The notes below the pieces were generated by a model. That model saw only the letters and a program-made list of their open reading frames with translations, ran no database searches and was not told the origin of the DNA. The translations under genes and the position numbers were made by a program. Positions 8,107-15,550 of a stretch of DNA of 41,574 nt are shown piece by piece. Source of the stretch: Muribaculaceae bacterium (GTDB lineage Bacteria; Bacteroidota; Bacteroidia; Bacteroidales; Muribaculaceae); the NCBI GenBank assembly GCA_029060725.1, contig JAIDTL010000161.1, positions 1 through 41,574 on the forward strand. Reading direction: 5' to 3'. Every line of letters starts with the position of its first letter. The first letter of the stretch is position 1.

Positions 8107-9165
8107 TTAAGAGAGGTGACAGTGCATGAGGTGTCCGTCGGAGTCGCGTAGGTGCATACCGTTGCCTTCGCAGTATCGCCAGAAGGAGCAGTCGGCGCAT
8201 TCTCCAGTCTTCATCCATGAACGGTCGCGGTATGGCTGGAATTTATTTTGCCATACTTCCCAGAAGTCATCCTTGTAGATATTGCCCTGCCGGTAGTTGG
8301 CGCGGATGCTCGGGCATGAACCGATTCCGCCATCAAGAAGCACTGATGCTACTGACACTCCTGCCTGGCACGAGAAGAAACTGTCGCGGACGATCCCTTC
8401 ATAACTTCCGAGAAAGCCCTCGCAACAGAATGATGCCTTGATCCTTCCTTCTTTGCGAGTGGCTTTTATGAACTCCATGAGGGTCTTCATGTCATCATGC
8501 CCCATCTTGAATTCTTCATAATTTGCAGCGCGTCCAGAAGGGAAGATTGTAAAGAGTCGCCATGCTTTCACTCCGCATGAGATCAGGTGTTCTTTAATCT
8601 CATTCAGTCGGTGGAGGGTACGTTGGTTTACGCAGGTCACCACGTCGAAATTGATATCAGGAGTAGCGGCTACCATACGGATTGCAGCCGTGGCGCGGTC
8701 GAAAGATGCGGGGTGACACCGCATCCAGTTGTGGTCGTCTTTCAGTCCGTCGAGACTTATCGTCATGGCGTGAAGTCCTGCTCTGCGTAGACTCTGGAAT
8801 CGTTCCGGAGTAAGTGCCAGTCCATTTGTGACGAATCCCCAAGGATAGCCACGGTCGTAGAGTTGACGACCTACGTATTCAAGGTCCTTTCTGAGAAGAG
8901 GTTCTCCGCCTGTTATGACGATGTTCACATGGTTTGGATTCACATGAGGGGTCAGCGAGTCAATAACCTTCAAGAAATCCTCGGCAGGCATATCCGGAAT
9001 AATCGATGAACTCTTACAGTCGCTTCCGCAGTGGCGGCATGAGAGGTTGCACCGCCAAGTGCATTCCCAGAAAAGTTGACGCAATGGATGTTCGCGGCAT
9101 TTCTCCTGCTTTATCTTTCGGAAGAGTTCAAGTCCGATACGCTGGCGGAGTGAGATTCCTTTCAT
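8107..9165 (-). CDS. Radical SAM/SPASM enzyme of the rSAM/lipoprotein system
   Basis: 352 aa, cytosolic. The radical SAM cluster motif is CNLSCRHC (Cys 39, 43, 46), followed by VITGGEPLLR (SAM-binding GGE) and MTISLDG. The C-terminal SPASM-like cysteine set is SCQAG, GSCPSIRANYRQGNI and CADCSFWRYCEGNG plus a final Cys three residues from the end, which should bind auxiliary 4Fe-4S clusters. Such enzymes modify peptides or proteins. The family looks like the Bacteroidetes set named for pairing with a small lipoprotein (TIGR04133 with TIGR04134). The start overlaps the stop of the upstream exported-protein gene by 4 bp (ATGA), which shows tight translational coupling. Conserved neighbours suggest that they are its substrates, but modification is not proven. 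Confidence 0.88.
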   Translation of the reverse strand: MKGISLRQRIGLELFRKIKQEKCREHPLRQLFWECTWRCNLSCRHCGSDCKSSSIIPDMPAEDFLKVIDSLTPHVNPNHVNIVITGGEPLLRKDLEYVGRQLYDRGYPWGFVTNGLALTPERFQSLRRAGLHAMTISLDGLKDDHNWMRCHPASFDRATAAIRMVAATPDINFDVVTCVNQRTLHRLNEIKEHLISCGVKAWRLFTIFPSGRAANYEEFKMGHDDMKTLMEFIKATRKEGRIKASFCCEGFLGSYEGIVRDSFFSCQAGVSVASVLLDGGIGSCPSIRANYRQGNIYKDDFWEVWQNKFQPYRDRSWMKTGECADCSFWRYCEGNGMHLRDSDGHLMHCHLS

Positions 9166-9617
9166 TGTTTTATCGAGTCTTTTGGTTTCAGCTTAAAGTC
9201 GACAGTTGCTTCAGCTTCTCCCTTATACCAAGTGCTGGCATTCTCTTTATTATAATTCAGCTTGACGATCACCGAATCTGCCTCAAGTTCCGGTGAGGAA
9301 GGTATGCATACCACCTTTACTTCCCGATCCCCAAAAGATTCTCCTTTGGCTATATATTGGCCTTCGGTATCAGTTGCGACAGTCATGAATGAACATATTT
9401 CGGAGGGCGCATCAGAAGATGTCACTCGTATTTCTGCATCAGCTACAGCTTTCCCTTCTTCTGAGGTCACCGATCCTTTTATTTCAAAGTCGCCGGTCGG
9501 CATGCCGTACATGAGAAGAATTTCAGAAGGAGATGAGCAACTGAAGCCTAAAAGCGAGAGCAGAGCAGAGCATATTGATGTGAGAAGGGAAGAGAGTTTT
9601 AGATTGATAAGTTTCAT
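9162..9617 (-). CDS. Radical SAM-associated putative lipoprotein, copy 1
   Basis: 151 aa. A hydrophobic export signal (SSLLTSICSALLSLLGF) leads to a possible lipidation cysteine in GFSCSSPSE, a relaxed lipobox. Next come the family hallmark MYGMPTGDFEIKGSV and a small beta-sandwich resembling the carboxypeptidase regulatory domain, including a conserved KVVCIPSSP cysteine. It overlaps the radical SAM gene by 4 bp and lies 10 bp after copy 2, so all three form one operon. It is the best candidate substrate of the enzyme. Copy 3 (10354-10803) is about 87% identical by my manual alignment. Function of the product is unknown, and it would sit in the envelope. Confidence 0.8.
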   Translation of the reverse strand: MKLINLKLSSLLTSICSALLSLLGFSCSSPSEILLMYGMPTGDFEIKGSVTSEEGKAVADAEIRVTSSDAPSEICSFMTVATDTEGQYIAKGESFGDREVKVVCIPSSPELEADSVIVKLNYNKENASTWYKGEAEATVDFKLKPKDSIKQ

Positions 9618-9627
9618 TTGTATATAA

Positions 9628-10134
9628 TTAATGTTTGCGGTTTAAAGTGAAATTTACGGTCTTTTGGGCTGCTCCACGGTATCCGTTAACAACTCTCTTA
9701 GCCGGCAGAGAAAGAGGTTTCTTTTTGATTTCACCGCGATCGTTGACAGATTCTGCCGGTAGGGAATCATTCTGTAGATATGTGAGATTGACAGTTATGG
9801 TGTCCGGACGAAGAAGAGAATCCATGGGTGTGCAGATTATTTGAAGACGATCACTGACTGCTTTACCGGCGAGGACGAAATTGCCGGCAGAGTCAGATCT
9901 GGCTATGGATATGACAATCTGATTTGCCTCGTTGTCGTATTTTGCTTTAATTTGAGCGTCTTTAACAGCCTCGTTGCCGTCGGCTGACGAAACAGACCCT
10001 TTTATTTCGAAGTCACCTACCGGCAATCCGTACATGACACGAACTTCTGAAGAACTATCAAAACCGAGCAGCGAGAGTAGGCTTGCGCAGAGAGCTTTTA
10101 CGCAAAACGCGAAACTGTTTCTAATTTTGGGCAT
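9628..10134 (-). CDS. Radical SAM-associated exported protein, copy 2, without the usual lipobox cysteine
   Basis: 168 aa from the ATG at 10132-10134 (MPKIRNSF). The longer ORF starts at a TTG (10164) that belongs to the -7 promoter box, so I rejected it. The hydrophobic segment ends ASLLSLLGFDSSSE. Where the two paralogs have GFSCSSP, this one has GFDSSS, so the cysteine needed for lipidation is missing. The hallmark MYGLPVGDFEIKGSV and the conserved IICTP cysteine remain. The tail is diverged and longer than in copies 1 and 3 (insertion around LPAESVNDRG...). First gene of the operon with copy 1 and the enzyme. It may be cleaved by signal peptidase I or stay membrane-anchored. Confidence 0.75.
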   Translation of the reverse strand: MPKIRNSFAFCVKALCASLLSLLGFDSSSEVRVMYGLPVGDFEIKGSVSSADGNEAVKDAQIKAKYDNEANQIVISIARSDSAGNFVLAGKAVSDRLQIICTPMDSLLRPDTITVNLTYLQNDSLPAESVNDRGEIKKKPLSLPAKRVVNGYRGAAQKTVNFTLNRKH

Positions 10135-10161
10135 ATTTATTATTTTTTTTAATTGAGATTG

Positions 10162-10192
10162 CAAATTTAATAAAATTATCGTATCAAAACAA
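10162..10192 (-). promoter_or_regulatory. Promoter of the radical SAM/exported-protein operon
   Basis: On the minus strand, TTG (10190-10192), 20-bp spacer, TAAATTTG (10162-10169). It fixes the copy-2 start at 10134 rather than 10164. Confidence 0.75.
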
Positions 10193-10284
10193 CTAAGAAT
10201 GTAAAAAAATGATAATCTTAAAAATTAAGACTCCCTATCCGAATGAAATAGTGTTTTTCAAGAATGTTTATGGACTTTTTTTAT

Positions 10285-10292
10285 TAACTTTG
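10285..10292 (+). promoter_or_regulatory. Orphan plus-strand -7 box TAACTTTG
   Basis: The sequence TTTTATTAACTTTGCA closely matches that in front of the formate transporter gene (10931-10946), but no forward gene follows. The -33 element is poor. It would read antisense into the 3' end of exported-protein copy 3. Confidence 0.35.
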
Positions 10293-10321
10293 CAGTCTGG
10301 TCGCGGCAGATGCCGTGAGTT

Positions 10322-10357
10322 TTATCCGATACGCTGGCGGAGTGATAGTCCTTTCAT
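10322..10357 (-). pseudogene. Truncated 5' end of a second radical SAM gene
   Basis: Downstream of copy 3, in the same ATGA overlap as the intact system, the minus strand reads MKGLSLRQRIG and then a TAA stop. The intact enzyme begins MKGISLRQRIG. Homology ends abruptly after about 35 bp. This is the scar of a tandem duplication that copied an exported-protein gene plus the first 11 codons of the enzyme. Confidence 0.85.
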
Positions 10358-10803
10358 TGTTTTATAGAGACCTTTGGTTTCAACTTAAAGTCGACAGTTT
10401 CTTTAGCTTCTCCTTCATACCAAGAGCTGGCATGATCTTTATTATAATTCAGTTTGACTATCACCGAATCTGCCTCAAGTTCCGGTGAGGAAGGTATGCA
10501 TACCATCTTTACTTCCCGATTCGCATAAGATTCTCCTATGGCTATATATTGGCCTTCGGCGTCTGTTGCTACAGTCGTGAATGAAAATATTTCGGAGGGC
10601 GCATCAGAAGATGTCACTCGTATTTCCGCATCAGCTACAGCTTTCCCTTCTTCTGAGGTCACCGATCCTTTTATTTCAAAGTCACCCGTCGGCGTGCCGT
10701 ACATGTCTTCAGTAGGGGATGAGCAACTGAAGCCTAAAAGCGAGAGCAGAGCTGAGCATATTGATGTGAGAAGGGATGAGAGTTTTAGATTGATAAATTT
10801 CAT
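10354..10803 (-). CDS. Radical SAM-associated putative lipoprotein, copy 3
   Basis: 149 aa, about 87% identical to copy 1 by manual alignment. It has the same signal segment, GFSCSSPTE lipobox-like site, MYGTPTGDFEIKGSV hallmark and KMVCIPSSP cysteine. It lacks two residues near 33 and one of copy 1's cysteines (SEIFSF for SEICSF). It is followed by the 11-codon remnant of the enzyme gene, so it is a recent duplicate that now stands alone. No consensus promoter is visible upstream on the minus strand; it may be weakly expressed or use another sigma factor. It could be modified in trans by the enzyme at 8107-9165. Confidence 0.78.
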   Translation of the reverse strand: MKFINLKLSSLLTSICSALLSLLGFSCSSPTEDMYGTPTGDFEIKGSVTSEEGKAVADAEIRVTSSDAPSEIFSFTTVATDAEGQYIAIGESYANREVKMVCIPSSPELEADSVIVKLNYNKDHASSWYEGEAKETVDFKLKPKVSIKQ

Positions 10804-10937
10804 GTGTATATAATTTTTTGTTCTTTATTGTATAGATACGAGTTTATGGTGAATACTGCATGTAGAAGAGAAAAAAACTTGCGTCTTATGCTACATATTT
10901 TATCATTCCAATGAAGTGGTTTAAACTAATTTTTTAT

Positions 10938-10945
10938 TAACTTTG
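10938..10945 (+). promoter_or_regulatory. -7 box of the formate/nitrite transporter gene
   Basis: TAACTTTG. The expected transcription start near 10952 lies only a few bases before the first ATG (10959), which favours the second ATG at 10998. The -33 region is weak. Confidence 0.55.
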
Positions 10946-10997
10946 CAAACTCATTGCGATGGGTTTTACGAGTACGAAACAGATAGAATTTAGAAGT

Positions 10998-11792
10998 ATG
11001 CAGATAAAGACACCTGTAGAGACGCTTGAGGCTTCCATAAAAGGAGCCTGTATGAAGATAGAAAATACGATTAAGCATCCGGGACACCTGTTTGTGGCAG
11101 CAATAGCCGCGGGGGCTTTTATAGCCATAGGCGGTATTCTTTCATTAACTGTTGGGTTTGGTTTTCCGGGTATTTCTTCAAGTAATCCTGCATTGTGCAA
11201 GCTTCTGTCGGGTGTTATGTTTCCGATTGGTCTTATTCTTGTCGTTATTCTTGGAGCGGAGCTCTTCACCGGCAATAATGCGATGCTCATTCCGGCTTAT
11301 ATGGAGAGACGCTACGGTTTCGGAGCAGTTTTTGCCAACTGGGGACTCGTATATTTAGGAAATTTTGTGGGTGCTGTCGGATTCACATATCTTCTCGTCT
11401 ATCTTGTCGGCCTGACATCTGCCGATCCATGGCACTCCGCCATTATCGGCATAGGGGTTGCCAAGACCTCTATGCCGTGGGGTGTCGTGCTTCTTAAAGG
11501 AATAGGTGCCAACTGGTTTGTGTGTCTTGGTGTATGGCTTGCGCTCGCCGGACATAATCTATTGGAGAAGGCTCTTGGCTGTTGGTTGCCTGTCATGGCT
11601 TTCGTAGTATTAGGATACGAGCACTGCATAGCCAATATGTTCTATCTTCCTCTCGCCATGCTGGAGGGAGCTCCGATTGGGATAGGGGAGAGCCTCTGGC
11701 GCAATCTTCTGCCTGCTACCATCGGCAACATCATCGGCGGTGCCATCTTCGTAGGATGCCTTCATTGGTATCTGCACCGAGTCCGGAAGTGA
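10998..11792 (+). CDS. Formate/nitrite transporter (FNT) family channel
   Basis: 264 aa from the ATG at 10998 (MQIKTPVETLEAS). An in-frame ATG at 10959 would add 13 residues but sits almost on the predicted transcription start. Inner-membrane pentameric channel for small monovalent anions such as formate or nitrite. FNT signatures are clear: KHPGHLFVAAIAAGAFIAIG in the first helix, LGAELFTGNN, the GANWFVCLGVW loop and GYEHCIANM with the conserved pore His. Six membrane spans fit the sequence. It ends two bases from the stop of the convergent sigma-barrel gene, with no terminator between. In an anaerobe its role is probably formate exchange. The exact substrate is inferred. Confidence 0.93.
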   Translation: MQIKTPVETLEASIKGACMKIENTIKHPGHLFVAAIAAGAFIAIGGILSLTVGFGFPGISSSNPALCKLLSGVMFPIGLILVVILGAELFTGNNAMLIPAYMERRYGFGAVFANWGLVYLGNFVGAVGFTYLLVYLVGLTSADPWHSAIIGIGVAKTSMPWGVVLLKGIGANWFVCLGVWLALAGHNLLEKALGCWLPVMAFVVLGYEHCIANMFYLPLAMLEGAPIGIGESLWRNLLPATIGNIIGGAIFVGCLHWYLHRVRK

Positions 11793-11794
11793 GA

Positions 11795-13489
11795 TCACCA
11801 GTTGAAGCGGAAGCCGATTGGAATTGAGATGCTCCAGGGCTCATCGTCGGTCCAGATGTTGGGAAGATCACATTCCTGTGGGAAGTGATAGCGAAGCGAT
11901 GGCTCAATGAAGATATCTACTCTCTTTGAGAGACGGAACGCCACTCCCACACTTGTACCTGCCGACCATACGACCTTTGAATCGAAACGACCACTTTGAC
12001 AGTAAGGATTCGGAGCGATTTGGGCACGTGAATAGATCGGTATATCTACTTTTCCTCCCAATCCGAAGTATAGTTTGAGTCTTGGGGTTGTGTAAGCATA
12101 GAGGTTTACTTTTAAAGGAAACCCAAGATAGTGCCAATGGCAGGTGGCTACATCGTTGCCATTAGATGAATAGCGTTCAAAATCAGTGTGAAGATAAGAG
12201 TAGACGACGCCTGATTCCAATCCAAGCCATGATGAGAAATGCTTTTCTGCCACCAACGCGAATGATATCGGGAGATGATGGCGGCGAGAGAAAGAATTAA
12301 GATAATCGTCGGGTGTTGTTCGCTTCTCATATCGGGGCATGCGGCTACGAACTTCTGACTCGGACTTGTCACCGTCTTCTTTGGGTTCATTTATGTCAGG
12401 GGGAATTATGGGGGGATCATCCATGTCAAAGCTAAATGAATAATCTTTGTGCTCTAATCCGTCAAAAGCCCATGCTCCGGCGTCGCAGTATATGCTTGCC
12501 GACCAATTTTTGGTTTTGACTTTATTATTAGGCAGTAGAGCAAAGAGTTGGTCGTGGTGGGTATCATTGCTATCATCAATGGTTAGTGATAGGATTTCCG
12601 GTTTTGATGAGGGTGTAGAAATTCCTGTGGAATCTGATTTTATGACTGATTGAGTTGCGGATTCATTCGCAGGCTGAGCATCAGAAACAATGTCGTCAGA
12701 TGAATCATTTATAAATGAAGCCGACGATCTGATTGAAGTATATGGCATCTTTGCTTGAGCGGTGGGCTTGGATTCTGCTTTCGGCATTTCAGCTGGAACT
12801 TCCTTTGATTTGCTCTCTTTACTGAATGGCAGTATCTTAGGATTGGCATCTGCCGAAAGATGTTCGGGGGTATGAAGCAAGTCGCTATGTCTGGCTATGA
12901 AGAAAATGCCTGAAGATAAAATAAGAATCAATAAGGAAATGAGTCCGGCACGGAGCTGATAGTCCTTAATCAATTCGCGCAGACGCAGTTTTGCATGGAA
13001 AAGTTGGGAAGAAGAAGAATTGGGGGCTATACCGAGGATTTTAGAGATTTCTTTGTGAGACTTTCCTTCAAGCACTGCGAGACGGAACACTTTCTGATAT
13101 CCATCAGGCAACTTACGTATGAGTGATTCGATGGTGGCAAAGTCGAGAATGTCGTCAAGTTCGGTATCATCTGACGTTTCTGGTATTTCCTCAAGAATTG
13201 AAGTGACGGTCTGTGCCTGCAGGTATTTAAGGGAGAGGTTTTTCATTATCGTGGCGAGCCAGAAATCAATAAGCTTCGGATCTTGGACAGTATCGAGACG
13301 TGTAAAAGCAGCAATGAAACCATCATGCAATATATCCTGTGCGCTGTCGCTATCTGTGACATATCTTTCGATGACATGGAGCATGCGTGGTGCGAAGCGA
13401 GTGTAGAGTATGCTCATGGCATCTCTATCCCCTCTTCTGCACTCCTCCACGAGTGTCTGATTATCGATATTCAGGTCAAGACTTTTCAC
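11795..13489 (-). CDS. ECF sigma factor fused to a transmembrane helix and outer-membrane beta-barrel
   Basis: 564 aa, GTG start (no better in-frame ATG). Residues about 25-90 are sigma-70 region 2 (DILHDGFIAAFTRLDTV, WLATIMKNLSLKYL). Residues about 118-172 are region 4 with the helix-turn-helix LEGKSHKEISKILGIAPNS. A single hydrophobic helix follows at 180-199 (GLISLLILILSSGIFFIA). Residues about 203-325 are a Ser/Pro/Lys-rich linker long enough to cross the periplasm. From about 326 to the end there are amphipathic beta-strands of an OMP_b-brl type barrel, closing with SIPIGFRFNW and its terminal aromatic. Each part is intact and in one frame. The protein would span both membranes with the sigma domain in the cytoplasm. 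Known relatives in concept are the dual-membrane-spanning anti-sigma factors of Bacteroides, but here the sigma itself is attached. Regulon unknown. Confidence 0.85.
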   Translation of the reverse strand: MKSLDLNIDNQTLVEECRRGDRDAMSILYTRFAPRMLHVIERYVTDSDSAQDILHDGFIAAFTRLDTVQDPKLIDFWLATIMKNLSLKYLQAQTVTSILEEIPETSDDTELDDILDFATIESLIRKLPDGYQKVFRLAVLEGKSHKEISKILGIAPNSSSSQLFHAKLRLRELIKDYQLRAGLISLLILILSSGIFFIARHSDLLHTPEHLSADANPKILPFSKESKSKEVPAEMPKAESKPTAQAKMPYTSIRSSASFINDSSDDIVSDAQPANESATQSVIKSDSTGISTPSSKPEILSLTIDDSNDTHHDQLFALLPNNKVKTKNWSASIYCDAGAWAFDGLEHKDYSFSFDMDDPPIIPPDINEPKEDGDKSESEVRSRMPRYEKRTTPDDYLNSFSRRHHLPISFALVAEKHFSSWLGLESGVVYSYLHTDFERYSSNGNDVATCHWHYLGFPLKVNLYAYTTPRLKLYFGLGGKVDIPIYSRAQIAPNPYCQSGRFDSKVVWSAGTSVGVAFRLSKRVDIFIEPSLRYHFPQECDLPNIWTDDEPWSISIPIGFRFNW

Positions 13490-13539
13490 ACTATATAAGA
13501 TACCGTATCATTCTTAATACTGCATCTCTTACAAAAAAA

Positions 13540-13562
13540 TTAACTTTAGATGGTAAAGTTAA
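13540..13562. promoter_or_regulatory. Inverted repeat in the divergent sigma-barrel/TPR intergenic region
   Basis: TTAACTTTA (13540-13548) and TAAAGTTAA (13554-13562) form a perfect 9-bp dyad with a 5-bp centre, 51 bp upstream of the sigma-barrel start. It is a possible operator or autoregulatory site. No consensus promoter for the sigma gene is seen. Confidence 0.4.
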
Positions 13563-13636
13563 GAAATTTTCAATGAATACTACTGTTAATTTTGGCGAAA
13601 ATGTCATTTTGGAGAGGATGTTTGAAAAAAAAGTAG

Positions 13637-13644
13637 TAAATTTG
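13637..13644 (+). promoter_or_regulatory. -7 box of the TPR/DUF4292/EnvC operon
   Basis: TAAATTTG, 29 bp before the ATG at 13674. The -33 match is weak. An AGAAAGG purine stretch just before the ATG could act as ribosome binding site. Confidence 0.55.
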
Positions 13645-13673
13645 CAGATTGAAGTTATAGAAAAGAAAGGTCT

Positions 13674-15506
13674 ATGAAAAAAGTATATATAAGAATAGTG
13701 TCTGTAGCGTTGACAGCGATAGTGCTTATAGGTTGGTCAGGAGCCTTTGCCACCAAGTCTTCAATTGGAACAGATTCCAATAGGGCCAAAGCTCGTTATT
13801 ATTACGTGGAGGGAAGTGTGGCGCTTGCTGAAGGCAGAGGTCCGGAGGCATACGAATTGATAAAGAAGGCCGCACTTACTGATCCTGACTATGCCGAGGC
13901 TAATTATACATACGCATTGATGCGCATGACACTGCGCAATGATACTCTGTCTACGCCTACCGAAGCAGCAAAATCCATTGACATGATGCGTGCATACGTA
14001 GATCAATATCCCAAAGAGACGGAAGAGGCTATGAACTATTCCTTCCTCGTGGCACGAACCGGAAATATTGATGAGGCTATCCGTGTCGCCGAACGTTCGG
14101 ATACACTTGCCGGGAGTTTGCCTACAATCCTTTTGCAACTTGCGCAATATTATACTGCAAAGCAAGATTTAGACAAGGCTATTTCCACTCTCGATCGATA
14201 TGTCAGAATCGAAGGGAATGACCCTGATATTGCATTGAGGAAATTCTCTCTGATGTATATGAAAGGAGATACAACAGGCATTCTTAGTGAAAGTGCTCGC
14301 CTTGTAAAAGAGAATCCCATGAGTACAGAATACCTGCTTATCAGGGGCAATGCTATGGAAGCGCTTGCTATGCCTGACTCAGCACTTGTGTGCTATCAGC
14401 AGGCTGAAACCCTTGATCCTGATGATGGAAAAGTCAAGCTGACACTTGCCAATTATTATCTTGAGAGAGGAGACTCTGCAGCCTACGACCAGAAGAGCCG
14501 TGAGGCAATACTGAGTGAAAATATCATGCTTGAGGAAAAACTCGACATGATGACACGCTATATGCAGAATATCATCGCAGATACGACAGCTGATTCTCGT
14601 CGTGGTGCAAGACTCTTCGACGGATTGCTTCTTCAGTATCCGCACGAACCTAAGGTGCTTGACCTTGGAGCGCAGTATTCCGCTACGATCGGCGACTATA
14701 CACGTGCACAGGAACTGATGGCTTACGCTACCGACCTTGAACCGGAGAACCCTGATTATTGGACACGCCTTGCGCATTTCTATTTTTCAGCAGACCAATA
14801 TGATAAGGCGATATCTACCTGCGAAAAGGCAATGGAGAAACTTTCGGAGACTCCGCGAGGATTGCTGCTTGTCTTAGCCACAGCTTCTTCTCTTACTGAA
14901 GACTACGACAAAGCTCGCGGAGTATATCAGCAGCTGCTTGATATGGAACTTCCAGGCGCTTTGCTTACTGACGACTCTAAAACGATGCTGCAGAAGGCAG
15001 GAAAACTATCGTATGAGAGTTTGATGAGGGTAGCTAATCTATTCCAAATGGTTGGCGACGGCAGTTTTAAGACCGGAAATATCGATAGGGCTATGAAAGA
15101 ATACGACGTAGTGCTTGCTATCGAGCCGGAAAGTGCCATAGTGCTCAATAATTATGCCTACTATCTTGCACTTGGAGGAGGAGATCTCGACAAAGCAGAA
15201 GAACTCAGCCAAAAGGCTGTGGAAGAACAGCCTGAAAATCCTACATATCTTGACACGCTTGCTTGGATCCTCTATTTGAAAGGTCGGTATGCCGATGCTT
15301 TATTGATTCAAGAAAAGGCAATGGAGAATTTATCGCCCGAAGCAGATGGTTCAGGTGAATTTTGGGATCATCTTGGAGATATTCAGTATCGTTGCGGGGA
15401 GAAAGACAAGGCTCTTGAAAGCTGGAAAAAAGCACTCGAACTTGACAAGGATAATAAGAAGATCGCTGAGAAAGTTCGTAACAAACGATTGACTATAAAC
15501 GAATAA
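13674..15506 (+). CDS. Exported tetratricopeptide repeat protein
   Basis: 610 aa. A signal peptide or N-terminal anchor (residues 8-27, VSVALTAIVLIGWSGAFA) is followed by TPR units along the whole length, e.g. ARYYYVEGSVALAEGRGPEAYELIKKAAL, and four clear ones near the C-terminus (IEPESAIVLNNYAYYLALGG, ENPTYLDTLAWILYLKGRYA, GEFWDHLGDIQYRCGEKDKA). It is a periplasmic or outer-membrane-facing scaffold for protein interaction. It leads a three-gene run with the DUF4292 protein and the EnvC-like protein, an order common in Bacteroidetes, so it probably takes part in envelope or division-site assembly. No enzymatic motif is visible. Confidence 0.85.
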   Translation: MKKVYIRIVSVALTAIVLIGWSGAFATKSSIGTDSNRAKARYYYVEGSVALAEGRGPEAYELIKKAALTDPDYAEANYTYALMRMTLRNDTLSTPTEAAKSIDMMRAYVDQYPKETEEAMNYSFLVARTGNIDEAIRVAERSDTLAGSLPTILLQLAQYYTAKQDLDKAISTLDRYVRIEGNDPDIALRKFSLMYMKGDTTGILSESARLVKENPMSTEYLLIRGNAMEALAMPDSALVCYQQAETLDPDDGKVKLTLANYYLERGDSAAYDQKSREAILSENIMLEEKLDMMTRYMQNIIADTTADSRRGARLFDGLLLQYPHEPKVLDLGAQYSATIGDYTRAQELMAYATDLEPENPDYWTRLAHFYFSADQYDKAISTCEKAMEKLSETPRGLLLVLATASSLTEDYDKARGVYQQLLDMELPGALLTDDSKTMLQKAGKLSYESLMRVANLFQMVGDGSFKTGNIDRAMKEYDVVLAIEPESAIVLNNYAYYLALGGGDLDKAEELSQKAVEEQPENPTYLDTLAWILYLKGRYADALLIQEKAMENLSPEADGSGEFWDHLGDIQYRCGEKDKALESWKKALELDKDNKKIAEKVRNKRLTINE

Positions 15507-15550
15507 TTAGCAACTATCAACGTTAAACGATTTGATGCTATAAAAGATAT

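Noticed and set aside
9262..9627. 121-aa plus-strand ORF
   Set aside because: Antisense to exported-protein copy 1; copy 3 shows the same shadow, reflecting duplication rather than coding.
10959..10997. Upstream start for the formate/nitrite channel
   Set aside because: It lies only 13 bp after the -7 box, leaving almost no leader; the next ATG gives a usual FNT N-terminus. Not fully excluded.
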